From assembly GCF_007565055.1 (NCBI RefSeq), contig NC_044566.1, forward strand, positions 57,767,332 through 57,831,331: a stretch of DNA of 64,000 bases. Direction: 5' to 3'. A model generated the notes under the pieces. The model had not been told where the DNA came from and searched no databases. It worked only from the letters and a program-made list of their open reading frames with translations. Source of the stretch: Rhinopithecus roxellana. Taxonomy: Eukaryota; Chordata; Mammalia; Primates; Cercopithecidae. Shown here piece after piece: positions 1 through 11,057 of this stretch; positions within the stretch are counted from its first letter, which is position 1; every line of letters begins with the position of its first letter. The position numbers were made by a program, and so were the translations under genes.

Positions 1-25
1 CAGGCTTGAGCCACCACGCCCGGCC
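1..25 (-). mobile_element. Alu head, cut by the window edge
   Basis: The first 25 bases are the reverse complement of an Alu 5' end (GGCCGGGCGTGGTGGCTCAA on the minus strand). The 'GGCTCAAGCCTG' form, rather than the human-typical 'GGCTCACGCCTG', suggests an Old World monkey AluY. The rest lies outside the window. Confidence 0.85.
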
Positions 26-907
26 GACAGTTGGATTCTTATATCTGCTACTGCGTTCAGTCTGCTGTAAAATGCTGTTTGGTTTGAAGTCTATGAAGAA
101 TATTTACCCTTACAGAAATATGTCCTTGGAAAAGGGAGGAGTTTTTAGATAATAATAGATATTCTTCTTTGATATTCCACCAAAACTTAAAAGTAATAGT
201 TCTTCAAGGTTAATTGCAACATGGAATCTAAAATTATATCAGTGAACTTGTTGTTATGATGTTATGCTAAAATCCATTAAGCTGTCTTGTACTGTGAATA
301 CTTTTACCTATAACTAATTTGATAGCATCATGAACTTGTCATATCAGTTTACTGAGTTATGCAGATTTTCCAAATGTTGACACATTATATTGTACAGTAT
401 AAAAATATCACATTCACTAATATCATCACAAATGTCATCAAAATTTTTTAAGCATTAGGAAACTGTCAATCCCACAATGATGGATATGAGTCTTCCAAAA
501 CTTGAACTTTCCCTTGAAATCTTGAATTTTGTCATTAGTGACAAGTTCTGTGGTTTTTTTTTCTTAAGGTGACAAGTTACCTTTGTTCATTTTTCAAGTG
601 AATATCTGCCAAATATCCAGGGTGGATGATGACAGTTTATCAAAGTGTTTCTTTTCAGTCATAATGGTGTTCCATGGAAAAAAATGGTTAGCCGAATTTG
701 CAACACAAACAATTCCACAAGTGTTTCAGCATGTGACAAAGTGATTTGTGTATATTTCCCATGTTGTCACCCACCATATTAAAAAAGCATGTACTCAAAG
801 ATTGATATTTAACAAAGTAAAAAATCAGTACTGTTTTATTAAGGACATTCTTAAGTGAAACTGGTGTCTTTTTCTTCTCCTTCTCTCTCCATCCCTCAGT
901 GTGTGGC
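26..907 (-). pseudogene. Degraded hAT (Charlie/ZBED-like) transposase, C-terminal half
   Basis: Read on the minus strand, this stretch gives several blocks, in different frames, that resemble the C-terminal half of domesticated and Charlie-type hAT transposases. The open part at 688-909 contains 'SLKNVLNKTVLIFYFVKYQ' and 'MGNIHKSLCHMLKHLW', like the family's 'LN..V..INFIKSR.LN' and 'FHTEVRWLS' segments. Further along are 'KIQDFKGKFKFWKTHIHH' (near 500), 'NLEELLLLSFGGISKK' (near 180) and 'QTAFYSRLNAVADIRIQLS' (near 30-90), the usual closing block. Stops and frameshifts separate the blocks, so it is not functional. It could be an old Charlie element or a decayed copy of a ZBED/SCAND3-like gene. 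No terminal inverted repeats are visible because the Alu abuts its 3' end. The blocks and their order are seen in the sequence; the family call is from memory. Confidence 0.7.
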
Positions 908-943
908 ACTGAGGATTACAAAATCACAAGTACAATTTGGGGC

Positions 944-1322
944 ATGCTATGTTTGCATGTGTACCCTCCAAAATTCAGATGCCACTAATGTGATAGTATT
1001 AAGAGGTAGGTCCTGTAAGAGATGATTAGGTCGTAAAAGCACCTCCCTTGTGAATGGGATAAAACAGGCTGCACATAGCATTTGGCTGGCTTGCCCTTCT
1101 GCTTTCTCCTGTGTGAGGATGCCACATCACCCACCGCTTGATGATGCAGCAATAAGGTACCATCTTAGAAGCAGAGAGTAGCCCTCACCAAACAAGCAAA
1201 CTGACCAGTACCTTGATTGTAAACTTCTCAGTCTCCAGAGTGGTGAGAAAATAAATTTCTGTTCTTTATAAATTACCCAGTCTCAGGTATTTTGTTACAG
1301 CAGCACAAAATGGACCAAGATA
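944..1322 (+). mobile_element. MaLR solo LTR (MLT1A-like)
   Basis: An ERVL-MaLR LTR. It opens with TGCTATG and carries 'GATGATGCAGCAATAAGGT'. It ends with the MaLR hallmarks 'TATAAATTACCCAGTCTCAG' and 'TTTTGTTACAGCAGCACAAA'. There is no internal region, so it is a solo LTR. A close relative lies at 46493-46900. Confidence 0.8.
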
Positions 1323-2165
1323 GTTCCATTGCACCAAGGTGCCATTCATTACCTTGATATATGCTAAAACTCCAACAGTTTCATCTATCATTGTCTTTGT
1401 GCCATTACTGCAAATGTCAACCGGTGAAAAAGTCAAATAATATTTCAGTATTATGAAGTTGTTGTTCTTTTTTTTCTTGAAGTCACAACTTTGCTTTGCT
1501 GGGCTGTCTTTAATGAACACTTTGTGGACTCCATGAAAAGATCTTGGAGACTCCCAGGGGTTCATGGACCACAATTTTAGAACCACTGCCGTCAAAAGTA
1601 ACATCATCTTTTTTTTTGAACACATTTTGAAGGATTTGTTGATATTTTAGGGAGTAAGAGAAAAATAGAGGAATAGTAGAGGAATCTAAGATAACTCCAA
1701 GGTTGATGGCTTGAGCAACTGGAGAATGGTGTCACCATTTGATGGGGAAGACTGTGAAGGGAGCAAGAGGTGGGGTAGGGTGGGGAGAACAGGGGTGAAA
1801 GAATGTGTTGGGTAGAGAAGATCAGGAGTTAGGTACTGAGCTTTTTTTCTGTCTCTGTCTGTGCCTCCTTGTTTGTGGTTTTGTTAAGTTTAGAGTGTGA
1901 GAGGATTTAAGACTTATTCTGCCTTTTAAGCATCTAAAGTGTCTGATAATTTACACAGTCTTGTTTGTTTGTTTGTTTGTTTGTTTTAAGTTAACAGAAG
2001 CCACCTGACTGTTCTTTATAGCTAATGTGGCTTTCTTGGTTCTCTTTTTAAGAACTTTTCTTTCATTTGAAAAATTCTTTGCTTAGGACTCTATAAAACA
2101 GTTGTTGTAAGTATTTGGGTCAAAGAGTTCTTTGACGATCTGACAACAGGTATGGACCCTGAGTG
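1323..2165. other. Mostly unique DNA, possible hAT MITE scrap and (TTTG)n
   Basis: The stretch near 1500-1590 ends in 'TTTTAGAACCACTG', like the terminal repeat of a short hAT-Charlie element, and contains 'CCCAGGGGTTCATGGACC'. This is weak evidence. A (TTTG) tetranucleotide run of about six copies lies at 1962-1986. The rest shows nothing I recognise. Confidence 0.4.
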
Positions 2166-2920
2166 TGCTACAGTGCAATTCTGATGCTAACTACCTAGGC
2201 TTTGCATCCAACTCCATAGGTAAGAGCCCCACCCACACAAGAGTGTCCTCACTTTAGATGCTAGTTGCAGGCTGTAGGTCCCCAGGCTACCTGCACTTCT
2301 GACCAACTGTTTAAAAATTTGGAGATTCACACAACCCAGTCAGGTCTGATCATTCACTAGGAACTCACAGAATTCAGGAAAGCACTAACAATTACAGTTT
2401 TATTATAAAAGTTACAATTGAGATCCAGTCAAAAGAAGAAACATTTACCATGGGATCTAGGAGGGTTTCACAGAGTTTACATTGTCCTTTCCTCATGGAG
2501 TCTGGGAACGTAACCCCCTTGCTCCCTCTCCCCACCAATCGATGTATCAGTGTGTTCACCAACCAGGAAACTCACATGAGTCTTGGTGTCCTGTATTTTT
2601 TGGGGAGTTTCATCACATAAGCATGATTGATGGACTCATTGGTCATGTGGTTGAACTCATCTCTATCCCTCTGTTCCCCCACAGAGGTTAGACTGGCCCA
2701 AACCTCAACCCTACAGTCACGTGGTTTGTCTCTCTGATGGCCAGCCCTCATCCTGAGTCCTCTCATTAGTGTAAACTGAGATGTGATCCAAGGGACTCAC
2801 GAATAACACATATACTACTATCACTTGGGAAATTCCTGGGATAGAAGCTCCATGCCAGTAACCTAGGATAAAGATCAGACAAATTTCTGATTGCAAGATA
2901 GCTCTTTTTATAGAAAATGT
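2166..2920 (-). mobile_element. Old LTR, minus orientation, family not assigned
   Basis: Seen from the minus strand this has LTR features: a polyadenylation signal AATAAAA (plus-strand TTTTATTATA at 2399-2408) and diverged text resembling ancient mammalian ERV LTRs ('TTCACCAACCAGGAAACTC', 'CATAAGCATGATTGATGGAC', 'GGGAAATTCCTGGGATAG'). I recall similar consensus text from old ERV1/ERVL LTRs but cannot name the family. Edges are approximate. The short open frames inside it are not genes. Confidence 0.5.
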
Positions 2921-5584
2921 ACATGAAACCAGTCAAGTTTTGCTTAAAATGTCAAGGGTTAATGGATACCTGGAAACCCGCAGATTAACAACTCCTGGTT
3001 ATAGAGTCATAGACGGGCTTTTCAAATGCAGAGTTGAGCCCTGTTCTCCAGCCTGAAACTTACAAGTGGCTAAAAATACCCAAGCTTGAGGCCCAAAGAC
3101 AGCATTCAGAGTCGTAGGAATGCTTTTAATAATCCAGCCAAGGTTAACTACAGAAAATGTAATAGTTTTTAAACGCTGTAATATATAGGTTAATAAAAAG
3201 CGTTAATTTGTAGGACAAAATGGAAAGAACTGGAAGGTTTTAGAAATTCTGATTGAGTGAAATATGAAGGGTTACAGTTTCTGTGTGTGTAGCTTAGAGC
3301 AAGGGATTTAAAGCAGGATTTGCAGTGATACTGAGTTTACTTCAGCAACCCCATATGAGCAAACCCCACTGCACAATAGATTAGGCTTTCTTCACACAAT
3401 GCACTCAGTACATTTTTGCTGATTTATTGCAGCAGGAGTTTTTGGTAAATGAGATGAAAACTATTCTTTCCACTGGCCTATAACTGATGACTGGTCATGT
3501 GCATTAGACAAGGGATTGCATCTGACCTGAAGAGACCTTTTCTTGAAGCAATTTGTCCTTGAGGTCATGAATAGCTATTGTATTCCCTAAGCTTACGGGT
3601 CTTGTGGCACATTTTTTGAAAGAACTATGGTGTTAACTCAGCTGAACTAGCCAAATTCCAAACAAGCTAATTACATTCCTTCGAACTTAAATTCCATGAT
3701 TTTTCACAAACTCCAATGAGATAGGCTGTTTTAGTACTTGATTATTTTTTTATTTGACGTTTTAGAAAACAGACACACTACACATGTGAAGTAGCAGATG
3801 AAAGTTAGTATCCTGGTCAGATAATTGATGTAAAGTTGTTTTACTTGTGCTTCTATTCCACAAACAATGAGTTTTTTTAAATTTTACTTTCTCTCAAAAA
3901 ATGATCATTTTTTTGTCTGGAAATGTAAGATAAAAAGAAATGTAAGATAAAGATAAACTCTTTAAAATGGTAAGGAGAAAATTTTACAGATACTATTCTA
4001 ATTAAAATGCAAATACTAGTGAGTCTATGTAATACAGGAGTCAATGAAAGAGAATGTACTTGTGTTATTATATCATGGAATAAGTACTTAGTTGGGCTTG
4101 TGTAAATCTTATATTGGAAAGTTGTATGAAAACAAGTCTAATTTTCAGTGTCTTCTGTATCAGTCAGTATTTTAATGATTCTACACAAAGCAAATAGGCA
4201 GAGTAGTTCTTTAAAGAGAATCATTGGATCCCTGTTGGAGGCATTCATGTCCAAAGATATACATCATTATTCTTCTCTCCTTATTCTGATTTTCAAGAAG
4301 ACATTTTGTGTATGTGTGTTTGTGTGTGTGTGCGTATGCATGTGTACGTGTGAATAAATTGCTTTTACAGATGTTAACTTCCATCTCTCTCGCCTCATTC
4401 CCTTTCCATCTGCTAGCATACCTGGCCTTTCAGCCCCAGATTCTGTGTCCCTTTCATGCAGAGCTTGCAGTTAGGGATCAGAAATCTCAGTTGCTTCAGG
4501 ATCTTTTTTCACAGCACTCTAAACTGGCTATATGTTTTAGAGGTCATTGGCATATACCCACGTGATGTTTCCATTGTAATTAGCTTATTTGATCAGAACA
4601 ATAAATTCATATGCCAATGTGTGAGTAGACTCCATGTATACAATAAGAAATGCAATGTGTACCTTCTGTTTTTCTTACTGACCAGCCTTGATAAAGACAT
4701 TTCTTTTTCTTTTTCTGCTTGCTTAGAAATAAGGGAAAGAAGGAAGGAAGAAAGAAAGGCAACAAAGTGATGTTGCTGGCTTTTTTGGCATTCTGTGTAA
4801 CTGAAGATTGTGATTGTAGAACAGTCGTGAGTTAGCTCATGTTTCTTCGTGAGCCAGGTGGTGAGGGCAGCCTACTGCTCCTGCTGAAAAAGTCAATGGA
4901 AATAGAAATGTTATTTTAGAGGAATTCTCTTCTCTTTTCATAATCCAATTCAGTGTGATTCCAGGAAGAATGGAGATGTAAAAGAGTTATTTTTCAATTA
5001 TTTAAGATATATATTTAGTAAATGTTCTAGCCACTGATTTTCTTAAGCAGAAAGAACTGCTTTGCCAAAATCATTTGGGGGACCCTCTCACTCTTGGGAT
5101 TACTTGTATTAATTTCAACTACATTTTAGCTCTTAAGGGCAGGGATGATAGTTTCAGTATCTTTAAACTTGGCTACTACTAGATACCTAAGGGTAATTAA
5201 TTGATGAAATAAATGACTCCTGAAAATAGATCTTTCATACTAAATAAAATGGATGTGTAAGAAAGTTTAGTTATTATGTGAGATAAAATTTTTTGGCAAG
5301 AGTTTTTACTTGGTAGCTTTAAATCACATTGCCTGCTCTGATCACCCCTGGATTAAATACTTGCTCTAGAATTTTGGGTGTGCATGTAAACCTAGTGTCC
5401 AGATTTTTCCAACCTACAGACATTCGAAAATTGTTTTGGGGATTTATATTATTAAATGCAATAATAGCATCTGATGCAATTTTAATTAAAAACAGTTAAG
5501 TATGGAAATTATTATTTACATCTTGCCTTCTAAAAATGGAATTTGAGGGGCTCTATGTGCATATGTAGGCAGCCTTTTAAAGGG
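2921..5584. other. Unique AT-rich DNA with a (TG)n run
   Basis: I recognise no gene or repeat here apart from an imperfect TG-rich run at about 4307-4352 and an A/G-rich stretch at 4728-4766. The open frames at 4148-4770 overlap in different frames, are translated partly from the TG run, and have no recognisable domain. Confidence 0.5.
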
Positions 5585-6430
5585 GCCTTCGTGATCCCTA
5601 CCTTCTAACACTAATTTATGCTCTTGGGTAATCATTTCCTCCTGAATGTGGGCTGGACTTATTGATTCCCTTGTAATGAACAGGATACAGCATGATGGGA
5701 TGTTGCTTGTGAGATTAGTTTATAAAAAGACTGTGGTGGCCAGGTGCAGTGACTCATGCCTTTAATCCCAGCACTTTGGGAGGCCGAGGTGGGCGGATCA
5801 CTGAGGTCAGCAGTTCAAGATCAGCCTGGCCAACATGGTGAAACCCCATCTCTACTAAATATACACACACACACACACACATACACACACACAAATTAGC
5901 TGGGCGTGGTGGCATACGCCTGTCATCCCAGCTACTTGGGAGGCTGAGGCAGGAGAATCCCTTGAATGCAGGAGGTGGGGGCTGCAGTGAGCCGAGATCG
6001 CGCCACTGCACTCCAGCCTGGGTGACAGAGTGAGACTCTGTCTCAAAAAATAAATAAATAAATAAATAAACAAATAGAGAGAAAGACTGTGGCTTATGTC
6101 TTAGGTGCTCTCTCCAGTTTTCTCTTGTGAAGGAGGCCAGCTGACTACCATGTCATGAGGCCCATGTGTCTGGGTTTGGAAGTGGATTTTTTTAGGCCTG
6201 AGAACAACTATGTGAGTGATCTTGGAAGTGGGTTCTCCCCTGTTGAATGTTGAAATGACACTGTCTTTGATCAACACCTTAATTGCAACCTCATGAGAGA
6301 ACTTGAGTCAGAAGCACCTACTTAACATTCCCAGGTTCCTGAACCACAGAAAGCATGACATAATGAATGTTACTGCCTTCAGCTGCTAAATTTTGGAGCA
6401 ACTCATTACACAGCAATAAATAATTAACAC
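5585..6430 (+). mobile_element. MLT1 (ERVL-MaLR) LTR split by an Alu
   Basis: The outer parts (about 5585-5737 and 6082-6430) match MLT1 LTR text: 'GTGGGCTGGACTTATTGAT', 'CTCTTGTGAAGGAGGCCAGC', 'TGCAACCTCATGAGAGAAC' and a closing 'CAGCAATAAATAATTAACAC'. The Alu at 5738-6081 interrupts it at a TATAAAAAGAC site. It has no coding capacity. Confidence 0.8.
5738..6081 (+). mobile_element. AluS-type element with internal CA microsatellite
   Basis: A full-length Alu (GGCCAGGTGCAGTGACTCAT ... GTCTCAAAAAATAAATAAAT). It is flanked by an 11-base target-site duplication AAAGACTGTGG at 5726-5736 and 6082-6092. The middle A-rich linker has grown into a (CA)n run at about 5860-5893, a common fate of Alu linkers. 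Confidence 0.95.
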
Positions 6431-6764
6431 AGTACATATCAGGCCTAGCAGTTGGGAGAGAACAGATAATCAAAACTCATTCATCTATCTTTCAGTTAGT
6501 TTGTCCTCATCTGAGCATCAGTCATAGCATTGACTATTACATCATAAATTTAAAATATTTTCTTCATGTACTGCATATTTTATATCCTTAATGAACCATT
6601 TATCAATTATAGGAATTATAATATATTAATGCTTAAATTCTCAAATTCCTGATGATTTAAAAATGTTATGCTCCATATATAAGATATATATATATAGACC
6701 TCAAAATGACCAACTGATTTGTAAATTAGAGTTATCTGATTCAAATTCATTGATTAATTTAGTA
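6431..6764. other. AT-rich DNA, nothing recognised
   Basis: Very AT-rich, with a short (TA)n stretch near 6680-6698. I see no gene or clear repeat. Confidence 0.5.
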
Positions 6765-6874
6765 AGATTTATTAAGCAGCATTCTAGGCCCTGAGGATAC
6801 ATCAGGGAACAAAACAGATAAACGCCACCATGAAGTTTATATTCTAGCTGGTGGAGAAAGAAATAGATCTGTCT

Positions 6875-7550
6875 GTTGCCACAATAATGCTGCCAGACAA
6901 ATCACACCAAAGCCTAAGAGCTTAAAATAACTACTGCTATTATTATTTTTTAATAGGGTTAGGGCCTCACCCTGTCACCCAGGCTGGGGTTTAGTGGCAC
7001 AATCATGGCTTACTGTAGCCTTCAACTTCTAGCCTCAAGTGATCCTCCCACCTCAGTCTCCTAAACAGTGGGGACTATATGTGCACCACAACACCCAGCT
7101 AATTATTATTATTATTATTTTGGTAGAGATGGGATCTCATTATGTTGCCCAGGCTGGTCTTAAACTCCCGGGCTCAAGTGATCATCCTGCCTCAGCTTCC
7201 CAAAGTGCTGGGATTATAGATGCGAGCCACCATGCCCAGTACAACCACTCATTTGTCTAAGGGTTGGCAGGTGGGGCTTGGCTTATCTCATCGGGGCACG
7301 CTCATGTGTTTGGGTCGGATCTGGGCTTAGCTTATAACAAAGGTAGAGAAGAGAAGCAAAAGAGAGAGCAGAGGTGCATGATGCCTCTTGACCTCAGCCT
7401 TGACACTGAATCACTGCTGCTTCCTCTGCATTCTCTTGGCCAAAGCAAGTCATTGGCCAGCCCATGTTCAAGGAGTGGTAAGAAAGACTCCCCCTCTTGA
7501 TGGGAGGAGCTGTAAATCATTTTGCAAAAGGTGTAGATACACGAAGGGCA
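6875..7550 (-). mobile_element. Old MaLR/ERVL-type LTR, minus, split by AluJ
   Basis: The left part (6875-6944) reads like the end of a mammalian LTR seen from the other strand ('CTTAAAATAACTACTG'). The right part (7241-7550) has 'CATTCTCTTGGCCAAAGCAA', 'GGCCAGCCCATGTTCAAGG' and 'CTCTTGATGGGAGGAGCTG', text I associate with an old MaLR/ERVL LTR. The exact family is not assigned. Confidence 0.5.
6945..7240 (-). mobile_element. AluJ
   Basis: A minus-strand Alu in two arms ('TCACCCTGTCACCCAGGCTG' ... 'GCGAGCCACCATGCCCAGT'). It is diverged, with 'TGGGCTCAAGTGATC'-type right-arm text typical of AluJ. It sits inside the LTR at 6875-7550, and the (ATT)n at 7101-7119 comes from its linker. Confidence 0.9.
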
Positions 7551-8010
7551 ATACATTACACAAATAAGTAAAATACATGGTATGTCTGACAAGAAGATAG
7601 AAGATGGGGTAGGGAGTGGAGGCGGGTGACATTTGGATAAATCCAAGCTGAGAAGTGTCGGGGGCATAAATGTTCCAGGCAGAGGAAGTGGAAGGACTGG
7701 AGATGGAAATGTGGCAGACATATTTGAGTAATACCAGTGTGATGGGAGTAGTGGAACAAGATGAGGATTAGTATTTTGGGAAAGCCTCGAATGCCACTGT
7801 AAGAACTTTGGCTTCATAAAAAAGTCACTTCCAAGTCTTGAGCAAAAGAATGCTCTGGGAATCTGTGTTAAGATAGACTATAGGTGAGGCAGGGGCAGAA
7901 GGAGGGAGAACAGGTGGAATGCTATTGTAATAACCCAGGAGACAGATGATGATGGCTTAACTAGAGTTGAGTCCATGGAGGTGGGAAGAAGCAGTTACAT
8001 TCTGGATCTT

Positions 8011-8430
8011 TTTTGATAGCAGAGCTCATGAGTCAGCCACTCAGTCACCTTTGTATTATGTTTAGGAATAGAATATAATATGCATAAATATAAACCAGTT
8101 GATTGCTTTCTTTTCCAAGTAGAAAGATCCCCAATAAAAGGTCCTGAAAACATTTTTCTCTATTTTTTATACTGTAATTAAGAATACTTAAATCTACAAT
8201 TAAAAATGTATTTGTCTCCCAAAGTAAACATGATAGATCATTTTAAGTTTGTTAAAACATCATATTTATCTCTTAGAGTAAATTCAAAGTAAATAAACAA
8301 TGTGCATCACCTGTTTAAAAGGTGAAATACACAGTTGCTTTTATGTATGTTACAAATAGTAAAGGTTTTAAAGTAACTGTTATAATACTATCCTTAATAA
8401 TATGCTGATATCTTGAAATTATTTCTTTAA
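8011..8430. other. AT-rich DNA, nothing recognised
   Basis: Unique AT-rich sequence with no open frame or repeat that I can support. Confidence 0.5.
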
Positions 8431-8910
8431 CTTTTTACAGCATTGTTGAACTATAATTGACAATAATATTGACAATGTACATATTTAACTTGTATAATTT
8501 GATAAGTTTTGATGCACATACACACACATATATATGTGAAATCATAACCACAATTAAGGTGATCATCCTTTTCTTCTCCTCCCAAAGTTTTCTTGTATTC
8601 TTTTATAATTTATTCCTCTGTTCTTTCCTGGCCTCCCGCCTCAATTAACCACTGATATCCTTTATGTGGCTATAAATAAGTTTGCATTCTCTGGGATTTT
8701 ATATAAGTGGACTCATACAGTATGTACTCCTTTTTGAAATTTTTTTCCAATTTATCTTTTTTCTTTCATGAATTATGCTTTTTGTGTCATGCTAATAAAT
8801 TGTTGCCTAACCTAAGATAAAACGAATTTCTCCTGTTTTTTTTTTTCCCCCCCCTAGAAGTTGTATAGTTTTATGTTTTACCTTTAAGTCTGTGATCCAT
8901 TTTGGGTTAA

Positions 8911-9210
8911 TTTTTTTTTTTTTTTTCTTTAGATGGAGTCTTGCTCTGTTGCCCAGCCTGGAGTGCAGTGGTGTGATCTCGGCTCACTGCAACCTCCGCT
9001 TCCAGGGTTGAAGTGATTCTCCTGCCTCAGCCCCCAAGTAGCTGGGATTACGGGTGCTCGCCACTGCACCAAGCTCATTTTTGTATTTTTAGTAGAGATG
9101 GAGTATTGGCATGTTGGCCAGGCTGGTTTTGAACTGCTAACCTCAAGTGATCTGCCTGTCTTAGCTTCCCAAAGTGCTGGGATTACAGGCATGAGCCACC
9201 ATGCCTGGCC
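8911..9210 (-). mobile_element. AluS-type element
   Basis: Full-length minus-strand Alu with a T-rich head (8911-8930) and the end 'ATGAGCCACCATGCCTGGCC'. It lies in the L1, whose text resumes after it. The flanks 'CCATTTTGGGTTAATT' and 'CCATTTTTTGGTCAATTT' look like a diverged target-site duplication. Confidence 0.95.
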
Positions 9211-9345
9211 CATTTTTTGGTCAATTTTTATATGGCATGAAGTTTGGATCAAAGTTTACATTTGTGCATATGGATCTACAATTGTTTCAGTACCATTTCT
9301 TGCAGTCTATTCTTTTCCCACTGAATTGCCTTTACTCCTCTGTAA

Positions 9346-9723
9346 TGATATGTTTAGGTTCTGTGTCTCCAACTGAATCTCATCTTGAATTGTAATTCCC
9401 ATAATCCCCATAGGTCAAGGGAGAGACCAGGTGGAGGTAATGAATCATGGGTGTGGTTTCCCCCACGCCTTTCTCCTGATAGTGAGTGAGTTCTCGTGAG
9501 ATCTGATGATTTTATAAGAGACTCTTCCCCCTTTGCTGATCACTGTTCCTTTCTGCCACCTTGTGAGTGAGGTGCCTTGCTTTCCCTTCACCTTCTGCCA
9601 TGATTGTAAGTTTCCTGAGGCCTCTCAAGCCATGCTAAACTGTGAGTCAATTAAACCTCTTTCCTTTATAAATTACCCAGTCTCAGGCAGTTTTTTACAG
9701 CAGTATGAAAACTGATTAATACG
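9346..9723 (+). mobile_element. THE1/MST-type MaLR solo LTR
   Basis: Opens TGATATG and continues with 'AATCTCATCTTGAATTGTAA', 'GAGTGAGTTCTCGTGAGATC', 'GCCATGATTGTAAGTTTCCT' and 'CTTTATAAATTACCCAGTCT', ending TTAATACG. This is the canonical order of a THE1/MSTA-like LTR. It is inserted in the minus-strand L1, which continues on both sides. Confidence 0.9.
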
Positions 9724-9966
9724 TCTGTCAAAAATCAGTTTTCCACTGATTTTTAATCAGGAATAGATATTGGATTAGGTAAATGCTTTTTCTGAGTCTA
9801 GTGAGAGAAAATTATTTATATTAGTTATGTAATTATATTAATTATATGGCTTGACTGTATTTTGTTAATATGATGCAGTGCATTGATTTTTAAAAGTTAA
9901 TTATGTGGTTATGTGGTTGTGATTGTTGTAATTGTTAATGTATTACTGGATTATTGGATTCTTTTT

Positions 9967-9996
9967 GCTAAGTTTTTTTTTTTTTTTTTTTTTTTT
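9967..9996. repeat. Poly(T) tract
   Basis: A run of about 27 T inside the old L1. No Alu body adjoins it, so it is a plain homopolymer expansion. Confidence 0.85.
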
Positions 9997-10764
9997 ACTG
10001 TTTTGCATCTATGTTTATGAAGGATTTTCGTCTGTAGTTTACTTTTTAAGATAACATCTTAGTCAGGGTTTAGTATCAGAGTAATGCTAGCCTCATAGAA
10101 AGAGTTGGAAATTATTTCCTCCTTTCTAATTTTCTGCAAGGGATGGTGTACATTTGGTAATATTTCTTCTTTAAATGAATGATAGAATTCACTGGTGAAA
10201 CCACTGGGCTTGGAGTTTTCTTTGTGGAAAGTTTTTATCTACAAATTTAATTCCTTAAAAAGGCATAGAGATATGTAAATGATGTATTTCTCCCTGGGTA
10301 AGCTTTGGCATCCAGTGTCTATCAAATAGTTTGTCCATTTCATCTAAGTTGTGAATTCATAATATTTCCTTATTTTCCTTTTAACATTTGTGAAATGATT
10401 AGTGATGTCATGTCTCTTATTCTCAACAATGGCAATTTGAGTCTCCTTACTTTTTCTCCCAATCATTTGGCTAGAGATTTAGTCATTTTATTGATCTCTC
10501 AAAAACCCAGATTCTGTTTTTATTTCCTGTTCTCTAATTCATTGACTTCCACTCTGATTTTTATTACTTCCATTCTTCTTCTTACCTTGGGCTTCATTTT
10601 TAATTTATTTCCCCACTTTTTGAAGGTAGAAGTTGAAGTCATTGATTTGAGATATTTCTACATTTATAATATACATTTTTAGTGCTATGTATATTTATTT
10701 TAGTTGCAACTTATAAATTTTGATATAATGATATGTGTTTTCTTATCTACTGTTTTAAAAATAA

Positions 10765-11057
10765 TTTTTTAAAGACAGGGTCTCACTCTGTTGCTCAGGC
10801 TGGAGTGCAATGTCATGATCATAGCTCATTGCAGCCTCAACCTCCTGGGCTCAAGCAGTCTTCCAGCCTCAGCCTCCCAAATAGCTTGACCTATAGGCAC
10901 ATGCCACCATGCCAGGCTAATATTAAAAAAAAATTTTGTAGAGAAGGAGTTTCACTATGTTGCCCAGGCTAATCTCAATCTTCTGGCCTCAGGTGATCCT
11001 CTTGCCTTGGCATCCCAAAGTGCTAGGATTCCAGGCATGAGCCACCACACCCAGCCT
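10765..11057 (-). mobile_element. AluJ
   Basis: Diverged minus-strand Alu ('GACAGGGTCTCACTCTGTTG' ... 'CATGAGCCACCACACCCAGC'). It carries AluJ-like changes such as 'TGGGCTCAAGCAGTC'. It is inserted in the L1. Confidence 0.92.

Larger units (their letters stand above)
6765..8010 (+). mobile_element. L2 relic, interrupted by an LTR and an AluJ
   Basis: The outer parts look like LINE2: 'TTCTAGGCCCTGAGGATACA' with 'GGGAACAAAACAGATAAACG' at 6780-6830, and 'GTTCCAGGCAGAGGAAGTGG' and 'CACTGTAAGAACTTTGGCTT' at 7670-7815. Between about 6875 and 7550 lies later-inserted sequence (LTR plus Alu). The antisense 161-codon open frame at 7332-7817 crosses both and is not a gene. Confidence 0.6.

Noticed and set aside
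7332..7817. 161-codon minus-strand open frame, the longest in the window
   Set aside because: It runs antisense across an L2 relic and an old LTR and has no recognisable domain.
10305..10682. 125-codon plus-strand open frame
   Set aside because: It is antisense to L1 ORF2 text, so it is a shadow of the minus-strand L1.
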